This document shows, one piece after another, positions 16,272-25,935 of a stretch of DNA of 64,000 nucleotides. Each line of letters opens with the position of its first letter. The first letter of the stretch is position 1. A program made the translations under genes and the position numbers. Source of the stretch: Roseibium album (GTDB lineage Bacteria; Pseudomonadota; Alphaproteobacteria; Rhizobiales; Stappiaceae). Location of the stretch: the NCBI GenBank assembly GCA_001404055.1, contig CXTY01000040.1, forward strand, positions 62,001-126,000, written 5' to 3'. The notes beneath the pieces were generated by a model. That model did not search any database and was not told the DNA's origin. It worked only from the letters and a program-made list of their open reading frames with translations.

Positions 16272-19106
16272 ATGAAAATCTCCCAGGACGAACTTTCCAG
16301 TTTGATTGACACCGAAGCCTTGCGGGTCCAATTGAGCGCGCTCACGTCGGACTATGATGGCGACGGCTCAAACATGAAAATTCGCGGGAAGGTTCTTGCC
16401 GAACTCAAGGAAGTCGTGACTTCGTCCCGCGAAAAAATTCAGACGATGCTGAATGAGGATGGCGGCGGCCTTCTATGCGCGAGCCGACTGTCTCAGGTTC
16501 AAGACAAACTTATCCGCGTGATTTACGAATTTGCCGTGCAACATGTCTATCGGGTCAAAAATCCGTCAGCTGCAGAACGCATGTCCATAGCTGCCGTTGG
16601 CGGTTACGGGCGAGGCACGCTTGCACCTGGTTCTGACATCGATCTGCTTTTCGTGCTTCCTTACAAGCAGACCCCCTGGGGTGAACAGGTTGTCGAGTAC
16701 ATCCTCTATATGCTCTGGGATCTCGGCTTCAAGGTCGGGCACGCCACAAGAAACATCGACGAATGTATTCGTCTGGCGAAATCGGACATGACCATCCGTA
16801 CGGCCATTCTGGAAGCGCGCTATGTCTGGGGTGACAAACCTCTGTTCAATGAACTGGTGAAACGCTTTGACGGAGAAGTGGTTGAGGGAACCAGTTCGGA
16901 GTTCATCGCCGCCAAGCTTCTGGAACGCGATGAACGCCATCAACGCAAGGGCATGTCGCGCTACCGGGTTGAGCCAAACATCAAGGAAGGCAAGGGTGGT
17001 CTGCGAGACCTCAACACGCTGTTTTGGATCGCCAAATATCACTACCGCGTCAATCGCCAGTCTGAACTAATCAAAAAAGGCGTTTTGACGCGTTCAGAAT
17101 ATAAGCGCTTCAAGAAGTCCGATGACTTTCTTTGGGCCGTTCGCTGCCATCTGCATTTCCTGACGGGTCGTCCTGAGGAACGCTTGTCCTTCGAAGTGCA
17201 AAGGGAAATTGCAGTCCGCCTCGGCTACACGCAGCATCCCGGCATGAAGGATGTTGAACGCTTCATGAAACACTATTTTCTGGTGGCAAAGGATGTCGGT
17301 GACCTGACGCGGATCATTTGCGCCGCCCTGGAAGAAGAACACGTCAAGGAACCGCGGGGAAAAGGCTTTTCCGGCATGATGCGCCGATTGCGCAGCGGGC
17401 GGGTGTCGAACACGGTCAAACCGGTCAAAGGAACACCTGGTTTCGTTGTTGAGAACAACCGGCTCAACGTCACCAATGACGCGATTTTCAAGAACGACCC
17501 GATCAATATTCTCCGGGTGTTTCAACTTGCCGACAAGCACGACTACAACATGCACCCCCGCCTGACCCGGTTGATCAGGCACTCGCTTAAGCTCGTTGAC
17601 AGAAAATTGCGCAATGACCCGGAGGCCAATCGCCTGTTCCTGTCGATTTTGACGTCCAGGCTTTCACCGGAAAAAATCTTGCGAAAAATGAACGAAACCG
17701 GCGTTCTCGGACGGTTCGTTCCGGACTTTGGCAAGGTTGTCGCCATGATGCAGTTCAACATGTATCACCACTACACCGTGGACGAACATCTGCTGCGCTC
17801 AATTGGCATCCTGGCTGCGATCGAGCGCGGAGATTCCGGTGATGATCATCCGCTGGCAACGGACCTGATCCTGACCTTGCAGAACCGCAAAGTGCTCTAT
17901 GTGGCGATGTTCCTGCACGACATTGCCAAAGGGCGCCCGGAAGACCATTCAATTGCGGGTGCCAAGGTTGCCCGCAAGATCTGTCCGCGCTTCGGTCTGA
18001 ACGAGGCCGAAACCGAAACGGTTGCCTGGCTGATCGAGCATCACCTGGACATGAGCACCATCGCCCAGTCGCGTGATCTGTCCGACCGCAAGACAATCAC
18101 CGACTTTGCCCAGATGGTGCAATCGCTGGAGCGCCTGAAACTTCTTCTTATTCTGACGGTCGCTGACATCCGGGCCGTCGGACCAGGCGTCTTCAATGGC
18201 TGGAAAGGGCAACTGCTCAGAACGCTCTATTACGCCAGTGAGCCATACTTGTCGGGCGGTCATTCGAAAATTTCTCATAGTCAGTCAATCGAAAAAGCCA
18301 AGGAAGACCTCGCTGAAAAGCTTGATCACTGGTCCAAGAAAGACAGAACGTCTTATCTCAAACGTCATTACCCGGCCTATTGGCTGCGCACCGAACCGGA
18401 CCGGCTCGTCGCGCATGCAGAGCTGCTACACAGGGCAGACGCGGAGGGCAAAGGTTTGGCCTATGAGGTTGCGCCGCGAGAATTTGAAGGCGTGACCGAT
18501 CTGACCATCATGGCCCAAGATCACCCCCGTCTGCTTTCAATCATCGCCGGTGCCTGCCATTCCACCGGTGCTAACATTGTTGATGCGCAGATCGACACAA
18601 CCACCGACGGGTTCGCCCTCGATACGATTTTCGTCAGGCGAGAGTTACCCGGTGATGAAGACGAGCACAGGCGTGGTGAGAGGATTGCCGCGCTGATTGA
18701 AACAACGCTGCGCGGCGAAGAGCGTCTCCCAGAACCCATCGCCAAGAAAAACGCGATGAAAGGGCGAATGAAGGCGTTCAAGGTTGCCACAGAAGTACTG
18801 GTCAACAACACGCTGTCTGACGATTACACCGTTCTTGAAATTTCCGGCCTTGACCGCGTCGGGCTGCTTTACGACTTGACGCGTTCAATTGCGACTCTGA
18901 ACCTGAATATCGGTTCTGCCCATATCTCGACCTTCGGAGAAAAAGTCGTCGACGTCTTCTATGTGACGGACCTGACGGGACAGAAAATCGCGAACATTGG
19001 CCGCCAGGATATTATCCGCGAACGCCTCTCCCGCGCGGTGGCGGGTCACATCGATCTCGGTCCGGCGGCCCCGGTTGCCCGAAAAATGCAACGTCAGGCT
19101 TCATAA
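16272..19106 (+). CDS. glnD: Bifunctional PII uridylyltransferase / uridylyl-removing enzyme
   Basis: A 944-residue nitrogen sensor that uridylylates PII proteins when glutamine is low and removes UMP when it is high. In order: a nucleotidyltransferase domain with GGYGRGTLAPGSDIDLLF (about 115), a GlnD helical region, an HD phosphohydrolase domain (HDIAKGRPEDHS, about 555; IEHHLDM), and two C-terminal ACT domains that bind glutamine (LTIMAQDHPRLLSIIAGAC and LEISGLDRVGLLYDLTRSI). All key motifs are present. ATG 16272 is preferred; TTG 16263 is in frame. It directly abuts murJ, whose GTG follows the TAA. Confidence 0.97.
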   Translation: MKISQDELSSLIDTEALRVQLSALTSDYDGDGSNMKIRGKVLAELKEVVTSSREKIQTMLNEDGGGLLCASRLSQVQDKLIRVIYEFAVQHVYRVKNPSAAERMSIAAVGGYGRGTLAPGSDIDLLFVLPYKQTPWGEQVVEYILYMLWDLGFKVGHATRNIDECIRLAKSDMTIRTAILEARYVWGDKPLFNELVKRFDGEVVEGTSSEFIAAKLLERDERHQRKGMSRYRVEPNIKEGKGGLRDLNTLFWIAKYHYRVNRQSELIKKGVLTRSEYKRFKKSDDFLWAVRCHLHFLTGRPEERLSFEVQREIAVRLGYTQHPGMKDVERFMKHYFLVAKDVGDLTRIICAALEEEHVKEPRGKGFSGMMRRLRSGRVSNTVKPVKGTPGFVVENNRLNVTNDAIFKNDPINILRVFQLADKHDYNMHPRLTRLIRHSLKLVDRKLRNDPEANRLFLSILTSRLSPEKILRKMNETGVLGRFVPDFGKVVAMMQFNMYHHYTVDEHLLRSIGILAAIERGDSGDDHPLATDLILTLQNRKVLYVAMFLHDIAKGRPEDHSIAGAKVARKICPRFGLNEAETETVAWLIEHHLDMSTIAQSRDLSDRKTITDFAQMVQSLERLKLLLILTVADIRAVGPGVFNGWKGQLLRTLYYASEPYLSGGHSKISHSQSIEKAKEDLAEKLDHWSKKDRTSYLKRHYPAYWLRTEPDRLVAHAELLHRADAEGKGLAYEVAPREFEGVTDLTIMAQDHPRLLSIIAGACHSTGANIVDAQIDTTTDGFALDTIFVRRELPGDEDEHRRGERIAALIETTLRGEERLPEPIAKKNAMKGRMKAFKVATEVLVNNTLSDDYTVLEISGLDRVGLLYDLTRSIATLNLNIGSAHISTFGEKVVDVFYVTDLTGQKIANIGRQDIIRERLSRAVAGHIDLGPAAPVARKMQRQAS

Positions 19107-20678
19107 GTGCCCGGAAAGAGCCTCGTCCGAAATTTTGCGACCGTCGGCGGCGCGACCCTCTTGAGCCGCCTCCTCGGATTTGTTCGCGATGTGCTGCTGG
19201 CAGCGGCCGTCGGAGCCGGTCCTGTTGCTGATGCGTTCGTCGTGGCATTCCGGTTACCGAATCTGTTCCGAAGGCTCTTTGCCGAAGGCGCTTTCAATTC
19301 GGCCTTCATTCCGCTTTTCGGGCGAACGGTCGAGGAAGAAGGGGAAAAAGGCGCTCGGCAGTTTGCAGGTGAAATAGGGTCCGCGCTCTTTTTCTGCCTC
19401 CTGATCCTGACTGCCCTGGCCCAGATCTTCATGCCTTTCGTGGTCTGGGTGCTAGCACCTGGATTTGTGGCTGACCCGGAAAAATTTGATCTGACGGTGC
19501 TGATGGCTCGGATTGCGTTTCCGTACCTGATTTTCATGTCTCTGCTGGCGTTTATCGGTGGGATCTTGAACACCTATCACCGGTTCGCGGCAGCGGCCTT
19601 TGCCCCGGTGATGCTGAATGTGGTCATGAGCATCGTTCTCGCCGGTGTGCTGATAGCAGGCGTCGATGACAACACCTCGCTCGGCATCATTCTGGCGACC
19701 GGCGTCACTATCGGCGGGATTGTTCAGCTTCTTGTCGTGGTCATCGACCTCAAACGACTGGGTTTTCACATGCCGGTTTTCCGGCCCCGCTACACCAAAT
19801 CGGCAAAGCGATTGCTAGCGCTTGGTGTTCCCGGCGTGATTGCCGGTGGCGTCACCCAGATCAACATTGCAGTTGGCCAGATCATTGCTTCGCTTCAGGA
19901 AGGTGCCAATGCGCTTTTGTATTTTGCCGACCGGCTCTATCAGCTCCCGCTGGGAGTGATTGGGATTGCTGTCGGTGTTGTGCTCTTGCCCAGCCTCACC
20001 CGGCAATTGCGCTCTGGTGAGGTTGCCGCCTATCAGCACAGCCTCAATCGGGCACTGGAATTCTCCCTTGTGCTGACACTGCCTGCCGCAGTCGCACTTG
20101 CGGTCATTCCACACGAGATCGTCTCGGTGCTGTTTCAACGGGTACGTTTTGACGCAGCAGCCGTCGACGGAACTGCCGCCGCCCTGATGGCCTTTTCCTT
20201 CGGACTACCGGCGTTTGTCCTCAACAAGGTCTTTTCGCCAGGTTATTTCGCGCGGGAAGACACCAAGACCCCGATGAAATTTGCCGTTGTCGCAATGATC
20301 GTCAACGTCGGTCTTTCCGTTGCCCTGTTTCCGATTTTCAAACACGTTGGCATTGCGCTCGCAACGACGATTGCCGGCTGGGTCAATACCGCGCTTCTGA
20401 TCGTGGTTTTGTGGCACCGCGGTCACTTCACGCCTAATCTCGTTGTCTTGCGAAAACTGGTGCTGGTGCTGATCGCGAGCCTGTTGATGGGCGTTACCAT
20501 ACATTTCGCAGCCCTTTATCTAGCACCCTATCTGACCGACACCTGGCTAGCCATTCGCGCAGCGAGCCTCACTCTTCTCATCCTTATCGGTATGGTGACT
20601 TTCGGTGCATTTGCCCAGCTTAGCGGTGGCGCAGATCTGGTCGGAATGACAAAAGCGTTGACACGGCGCAACACTTGA
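19107..20678 (+). CDS. murJ: Lipid II flippase MurJ
   Basis: A 523-residue polytopic membrane protein of the MOP superfamily that flips lipid II across the inner membrane for peptidoglycan synthesis. It has 13-14 hydrophobic helices and the MurJ N-terminal block TVGGATLLSRLLGFVRDVLLAA, then VADAFVVAFRLPNLFRRLFAEGAFNSAFIPLF, with conserved Arg residues for pyrophosphate binding. The GTG start immediately follows the glnD TAA, so the genes are almost certainly co-transcribed. The glnD-murJ-trpS order is typical of Rhizobiales. Confidence 0.96.
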   Translation: MPGKSLVRNFATVGGATLLSRLLGFVRDVLLAAAVGAGPVADAFVVAFRLPNLFRRLFAEGAFNSAFIPLFGRTVEEEGEKGARQFAGEIGSALFFCLLILTALAQIFMPFVVWVLAPGFVADPEKFDLTVLMARIAFPYLIFMSLLAFIGGILNTYHRFAAAAFAPVMLNVVMSIVLAGVLIAGVDDNTSLGIILATGVTIGGIVQLLVVVIDLKRLGFHMPVFRPRYTKSAKRLLALGVPGVIAGGVTQINIAVGQIIASLQEGANALLYFADRLYQLPLGVIGIAVGVVLLPSLTRQLRSGEVAAYQHSLNRALEFSLVLTLPAAVALAVIPHEIVSVLFQRVRFDAAAVDGTAAALMAFSFGLPAFVLNKVFSPGYFAREDTKTPMKFAVVAMIVNVGLSVALFPIFKHVGIALATTIAGWVNTALLIVVLWHRGHFTPNLVVLRKLVLVLIASLLMGVTIHFAALYLAPYLTDTWLAIRAASLTLLILIGMVTFGAFAQLSGGADLVGMTKALTRRNT

Positions 20679-20801
20679 GACCGAAACGCCACAGTTCCCC
20701 TTATTCGAGCTTGCATACTGACCCCGGCAGGCTTAAACCCGGCGCGCCCATAAAAGTTCACAGCGCCCTTCCAACCGGCCGCACTAATAAAGGGATTTAA
20801 A

Positions 20802-21881
20802 ATGGCGGAGTTCCAGCCCCGTGTTTTTTCCGGCGTTCAGCCGACCGGCAATCTTCATCTAGGCAACTACCTGGGCGCAGTTTCGCGCTGGGTGCCGTTG
20901 CAGGACCAGATGCCGACGATTTTCTGTGTGGTTGATTCCCACGCAATCACTGCCGGGTTTCCAGATCCTCTGGAACTGTCCAATGCGACACGGGAAGTAA
21001 CTGCTGCGTATATGGCTGCAGGCATCGATCCGAAAAAATCGATCATCTTCAACCAGTCCCAAGTCCGCGAACATATGGAACTTGCCTGGATCTTCAATTG
21101 CGTCGCACGCATGGGCTGGCTCAGCCGCATGACGCAATTCAAGGAAAAAGCAGGCAAGAACAGGGAAAACGCTTCTGTTGGCCTGTTTGCCTATCCGAAC
21201 CTGATGGCGGCCGACATTCTGGCTTATCGCGCAACTCATGTTCCTGTTGGCGACGATCAGAAACAGCACCTTGAGCTGACGCGCGACATCGCAGCAAAGT
21301 TCAACAACGACTTTGGTGACCGCATCAAGGAGCTGGGGATTGGCGTTCCAAACCCGAGCCCCTCTCCCGAGTTGCCCGAACAGCTGTATTTCCCGCTGAC
21401 TGAGCCGATGATTGCCGGTCCAGCCACGCGGATCATGTCCCTGCGCGACGGCACCAAGAAAATGTCGAAGTCTGACCCTTCGGACCTGTCGCGCATCAAC
21501 CTGACCGACGATGCCGACACCATCGCCAAGAAGGTCAGGAAGGCCAAGACTGATCCTGATGCCTTGCCAAGCGAAACCGAAGGTCTTGAAAGCCGTCCGG
21601 AGGCCGACAATCTCGTCGGTATTTTTGCAGCGCTCAACGGAACCTCGAAGGAAGACGTGCTGAAGGATTTTGGTGGTCAGCAGTTTTCGGCCTTCAAACC
21701 AGCGCTTTCCGAACTCGCAGTTGCAAAACTCTCTCCAATGACCGACGAGATGCGGCGCCTGATGGAAGAGAAGACGCAAATCGATGCGGTTCTGAAGGAA
21801 GGTGCGGAGAAAGCCTCCGAAATTGCAGAACCGGTCTTGAAGGACGTTCGCAAGATTATCGGATTTCTAGACGTTCGCTGA
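20802..21881 (+). CDS. trpS: Tryptophanyl-tRNA synthetase
   Basis: A 359-residue class I aminoacyl-tRNA synthetase that charges tRNA-Trp. The HIGH-type motif appears as [12 protein letters not shown] (about 14-25) and the KMSKS loop as [10 protein letters not shown] (about 224). It starts 123 bases after murJ, possibly with its own promoter, and is followed by a strong terminator at 21890-21916. Confidence 0.97.
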   Translation: MAEFQPRVFSGVQPTGNLHLGNYLGAVSRWVPLQDQMPTIFCVVDSHAITAGFPDPLELSNATREVTAAYMAAGIDPKKSIIFNQSQVREHMELAWIFNCVARMGWLSRMTQFKEKAGKNRENASVGLFAYPNLMAADILAYRATHVPVGDDQKQHLELTRDIAAKFNNDFGDRIKELGIGVPNPSPSPELPEQLYFPLTEPMIAGPATRIMSLRDGTKKMSKSDPSDLSRINLTDDADTIAKKVRKAKTDPDALPSETEGLESRPEADNLVGIFAALNGTSKEDVLKDFGGQQFSAFKPALSELAVAKLSPMTDEMRRLMEEKTQIDAVLKEGAEKASEIAEPVLKDVRKIIGFLDVR

Positions 21882-21889
21882 ATTTTGAA

Positions 21890-21916
21890 GCCCGGCGGAC
21901 CCTGCCGGGCTTTTTT
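21890..21916 (+). terminator. Rho-independent terminator after trpS
   Basis: A perfect 7-bp stem, GCCCGGC (21890-21896) and GCCGGGC (21904-21910), with a 7-base loop followed by six T residues, starts eight bases after the trpS stop. The remaining bases to 22154 show no gene. Confidence 0.92.
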
Positions 21917-22154
21917 GTCAGTCCTGCCTTTTACTTAATCATCAGAATGCGCGCTTCTCCGCTTGGATGCGCGACAAGTTCATCGCATCCGAGGTCGCGC
22001 ATGTGGCATTTGAGGCCCACAGAGGGCTGAAAGGTTGGAAAGGGCGGTTTTCCTTTTCAATTCCGTGCCAGACAGACCACCTTGATCCGAAAATGAAACG
22101 GTTTCTAAAAGTTTAAGCGGCACTCTCAGCCCAACTGGGTCTTTGTAGAGAGTC

Positions 22155-24554
22155 ATGATCTTGGTCAGTCAAAACAGCGAGCGCCGGGCAAAAACCGTCG
22201 AGAGTGCAGATGCCTCTCCGGAAATGCCTTTTACCGAGGAGCGGAGCGGCCTGCCTTCAAAGGCAGCGATTGACAATAATTCTTCGCGAGATTCTGACGG
22301 ACCAGATGTAGGCCGTGGTCGACGGACTACAGACATTCCTGTTTCTGCGCCGAAAAAGTCAATTCAACATCTTGCTGTGGCTGGACTGGTTCTCGGTCTG
22401 GTGGCAGCGTTCGGTTTTGTTGCCGCTGATGGTCTCAACCGCTTTTTAGGAGTTGGCATCGCCTTCTTTGCCGGTGGGTTGGCTGTCTGGCGGCTTTATG
22501 CTGATGACATGCACCGTTCGATACAGGCCGTTCAGATCAAGGATGAAAAGATCCGCCGACTCACGGCACGTTGCGAAGAACTGGAAGACAGGGCCTGGGA
22601 GTTGGGGGAATCCGACGAACGACACGCCAGCATCCTTGCCACGCTTGGAGACATTGTCATCCGCCGCGATCAGGATGGCGTCATTACCTATGTGAACTCA
22701 GCAGCAGAAGATGTTTTCGGGCCGGATCATGCGCTGACACCGGATAGTCCGCTGAAATTGCCTCTGGTTCCGCATGACATTGTCGCAGAAGCCGAAACAC
22801 CATCGTTCGAGGCGAAGGCCGAGGGTGCGGGTTATCAGGACCTTCATATTGAAACTGCGCAGGGACGCAGATGGTTTTCCCGTATCGACATTCCCGTACG
22901 AGATACCGCAACCGACCGCCAACTTGTGCAGACCGTCCTTCGGGATGTCACCGACCGCCGGCTGATCGAGGAAGAACTGCTCGCCGCCCGTCACTCCGCT
23001 GAAAGCTCCAATGAAGCAAAATCAAGGTTTCTCGCAACAGTCAGTCATGAAATCCGCACGCCGCTTAACGGCGTTCTCGGCATGGCAACCCTGTTGCGTG
23101 ACACGCGGCTGACCAAAGAACAGAGCGCTTACATCGAAGCTTTGGAAACCTCCGGTGAAACCTTGCTTCTGTTGATTGACGAAGTGCTCGATTTCTCCAA
23201 GGTTGAAGCGGGAAAGCTGGACATACACGCAACCCCGGTTCGTGTTGGTGCGCTTGCAGAACATGTGGTCGAGCTGCTTGCCCCCAAAGCACACGCCAAG
23301 GACCTTGAAATCGGCACTGCGCTAGACCCGAACCTTCCCGATGAAGTGACCCTCGACTCCACGCGTGTACGGCAAATCCTGTTCAACCTGATTGGCAACG
23401 GCGTCAAGTTCACAGACGCAGGTGGGGTCTCTGTCGAGTTGAGCGGCCGTAACAATCCGGCGGGCGGAAGTTTTCTCGATATCGAAGTGCGCGACACTGG
23501 TATCGGGTTTGACGAAGAAGAGGCGGAGCGCCTGTTTCAGGAGTTTGAACAGGTAGACCACGGGCCGGCCAGGAAATTCGGTGGCACGGGCCTTGGATTG
23601 GCCATCGCGCAACGTTTGGCCGGTTTGATGGGAGGAACCATCACGGCAAGCCCTGCCAAGGGCGGTGGTGCACTTTTCCGCGTATCCCTGCCAGTACCCG
23701 AAGCCCTCACCAGCCAAAGAGACCCGCGTCTGTCCAGTCTGAAGGGCAAAAAGGTTGTTTTTGTCAGCAGCAGCCAGATCGAATGTCCGTTGCTTGCAAA
23801 ACACATGCAGCAACACGAGGCACTGGTTAGTGTCCAGGCCCCTGGTAGTCCTGGACTGGAAGATATCCTGCCGGATGCCGAACTTCTGATTGTAGACAAT
23901 TCGGCGCTATCAGACGGCGGTGGCTGGTTGGCGACCGCCCGCTTGGCTGGGTGCTCCGCACCAGCGGTGGTTCTGATCACACCGCCCGAGCGCGACAGGC
24001 TCGATCATCTGCGGGCCGCAGGCTATGCCGCTTACCTCATTCGTCCGGTGCGAATTGAAACGCTGGTACAGGTCTTTTCCGGGCTTCTCGATAGCGAGGG
24101 CGTGGACCATGCCTGGGAAGTGAGCGCCGAACCTGCAGGCAATCGTTTTCTCTCAAATCGCAACAAGGCACCAGCACGGCCCTTGCGTCTGCTTGTGGCG
24201 GAAGACAACGACATCAATCGTCTGTTGGGTGAAGCAATGTTGCGTAAGCTGGGCCATGTCCCCGTCATGGTTGTTGACGGAGAGAAGGCCGTTGAGGAGG
24301 CTTCAAACGGGTCCTATGACGCCATTCTCATGGACCTGCATATGCCACGCGTAGATGGATTTGAGGCAATCAAGCAAATTCGTGCCTCAGAACAATCCCA
24401 TGGCAAGCCGCCGGTTCCGATCCTCATCGTCACCGCTGATGTCATGAAAGACGCGCGTGACAAGGCTGCACAAGTTGGTGCCGCCGGGTACCTGACCAAA
24501 CCGCTCTCGGTAGAAGCTATCGCAGACGCACTTACGAAAATTGTCAGAAACTAA
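22155..24554 (+). CDS. Hybrid sensor histidine kinase with PAS and two receiver domains
   Basis: A 799-residue membrane kinase. A ~70-residue polar N-terminus is followed by two close membrane helices (about 72-113), a coiled stretch, a PAS domain (about 150-265), a HisKA dimerisation domain (ATVSHEIRTPLNG, phospho-acceptor His298), a HATPase_c domain (NLIGNGVKFTD N-box; GTGLGLAIAQRL G2 box), a degenerate receiver (about 525-640, LLIVDNS) and a canonical receiver (about 680-799) with acceptor Asp727 (MDLHMPRVDG), Thr (IVTAD) and Lys (LTKPL). The first receiver lacks the usual acid pocket, so only the second is likely phosphorylated. The signal and downstream partner are unknown; no Hpt protein or cognate regulator is adjacent. 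Confidence 0.93.
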   Translation: MILVSQNSERRAKTVESADASPEMPFTEERSGLPSKAAIDNNSSRDSDGPDVGRGRRTTDIPVSAPKKSIQHLAVAGLVLGLVAAFGFVAADGLNRFLGVGIAFFAGGLAVWRLYADDMHRSIQAVQIKDEKIRRLTARCEELEDRAWELGESDERHASILATLGDIVIRRDQDGVITYVNSAAEDVFGPDHALTPDSPLKLPLVPHDIVAEAETPSFEAKAEGAGYQDLHIETAQGRRWFSRIDIPVRDTATDRQLVQTVLRDVTDRRLIEEELLAARHSAESSNEAKSRFLATVSHEIRTPLNGVLGMATLLRDTRLTKEQSAYIEALETSGETLLLLIDEVLDFSKVEAGKLDIHATPVRVGALAEHVVELLAPKAHAKDLEIGTALDPNLPDEVTLDSTRVRQILFNLIGNGVKFTDAGGVSVELSGRNNPAGGSFLDIEVRDTGIGFDEEEAERLFQEFEQVDHGPARKFGGTGLGLAIAQRLAGLMGGTITASPAKGGGALFRVSLPVPEALTSQRDPRLSSLKGKKVVFVSSSQIECPLLAKHMQQHEALVSVQAPGSPGLEDILPDAELLIVDNSALSDGGGWLATARLAGCSAPAVVLITPPERDRLDHLRAAGYAAYLIRPVRIETLVQVFSGLLDSEGVDHAWEVSAEPAGNRFLSNRNKAPARPLRLLVAEDNDINRLLGEAMLRKLGHVPVMVVDGEKAVEEASNGSYDAILMDLHMPRVDGFEAIKQIRASEQSHGKPPVPILIVTADVMKDARDKAAQVGAAGYLTKPLSVEAIADALTKIVRN

Positions 24555-24838
24555 TCGCCTTTTCCGACCTTCCTCGTGTTGGTCTTGCCCATCGCGCAGT
24601 AGCGTGATTGTCAAATTTCACATATATCCAAGACTGGTCTAAGCTCCTGCAGTCAAACGTTTTGGCGCAACGCGGGTGTCATTCAATTGTCGGATAAGTG
24701 TGATCTACGCACCTCCGAAGCAGGCTGACCGTGACAAAGGTACAGCCGACAATGGCAATACAGCGAGCAAACGGCCTGTTGGCTGTGAAGAACGGCTGGA
24801 TTGTCACACATGGAATACAAAAGGGTGGAGTGTCCATA

Positions 24839-25777
24839 GTGCGACAAGGGATTTTTTCTCCCCGGGAACTTGTCCGGAAATTCACTCCGATAATGCGCCC
24901 GGCAGCTGCGACGTCAAGTGCTGGCCCTCCGGCGCATGCCATCCGCACACCGGTCAAGACCGGCGAAACGCTTGGAAGAATTGGTTCCCTGGAAGTTCGC
25001 ATGGCGCGGAATTTCAAGGAGATCAAAAAGGCCCAGCGTCTGCGGTACGAAGTCTTTTATGAAGAGATGTCTGCAATCGCGAACTCCAACACGCTGGCCA
25101 CGCGCCGCGATGCTGACCCGTTTGACGCCTATTGTGATCATCTGCTTGTTGTGGATCACGCCTCTTTGAAACGAAATAAACTCGGCCGCTTGAAACCTGA
25201 AATCGTTGGAACCTACCGAATACTGCGCCAGGAAATCGCCGATCAACACAATGGGTTCTACACCGCCGGTGAGTACGACATTCAAAAACTGATTGATGCC
25301 AATCCCGCCAAACGCTTCATGGAACTAGGCCGGTCCTGCGTCCTGAAGCCATTTAGAAACAAGAAAACAGTTGAGCTGCTGTGGCACGGCATCTGGTCCT
25401 ATGTGCTTCGCAACAAGATCGATGTGATGCTTGGCTGCGCCTCTATCGAAGGTACCAATCCGGAAGAGTTGGCCAGTCAGCTTTCGTTTCTGCACCATAA
25501 TGTCTGCGCACCGCAAGAATGGCGCGTGCGCGCTGTTGAAGACAAGTATGTCGAGATGAATCGCTTGCCTAAGGATCAAATCAATTCAAAGGATGCGCTG
25601 CGCGCGCTCCCACCGCTGGTCAAAGGTTATTTGCGACTTGGTGCCTTTATCGGTGATGGGGCCGTGGTCGATCACCAGTTCGGCACCACCGATGTGCTGA
25701 TCATCCTTCCGGTCTCAGAACTCAACACGCGTTATGTGAATTATTACGGTGCCGACGCCGGCCGTTACGCGAGCTAA
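24839..25777 (+). CDS. olsB: OlsB-like ornithine N-acyltransferase (GNAT fold)
   Basis: A 312-residue protein of the OlsB/hemolysin-like GNAT group, which transfers a 3-hydroxyacyl chain from ACP to ornithine, the first step of ornithine-lipid synthesis. Characteristic segments are QRLRYEVFYEEM, DAYCDHLLVVDH, VGTYRILRQ, FMELGRSCVLKPFRNKKTVELLWHGI and MLGCASIEGT. The frame is open from 24731, but GTG 24839 has GGAG eight bases upstream and gives family-like length, so I use it; ATG 24752 and GTG 24731 are weaker. No olsA partner is present nearby, which is normal when the two genes are unlinked. The exact acceptor is inferred from the family. Confidence 0.85.
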   Translation: MRQGIFSPRELVRKFTPIMRPAAATSSAGPPAHAIRTPVKTGETLGRIGSLEVRMARNFKEIKKAQRLRYEVFYEEMSAIANSNTLATRRDADPFDAYCDHLLVVDHASLKRNKLGRLKPEIVGTYRILRQEIADQHNGFYTAGEYDIQKLIDANPAKRFMELGRSCVLKPFRNKKTVELLWHGIWSYVLRNKIDVMLGCASIEGTNPEELASQLSFLHHNVCAPQEWRVRAVEDKYVEMNRLPKDQINSKDALRALPPLVKGYLRLGAFIGDGAVVDHQFGTTDVLIILPVSELNTRYVNYYGADAGRYAS

Positions 25778-25935
25778 CGGACCGGCTTTCCGACCAACCA
25801 GGAACTTCAGCCGCTCTTTCGCTGTGACCTACTGCTAAAAGTCCCAAGTCTTAACGCCCCCTTAAATCGCCTCATTCTAGGATCATCACCGGGGAAACCG
25901 GAGATCTGCCGGGCGTTATTTGGGACGGATGATCT

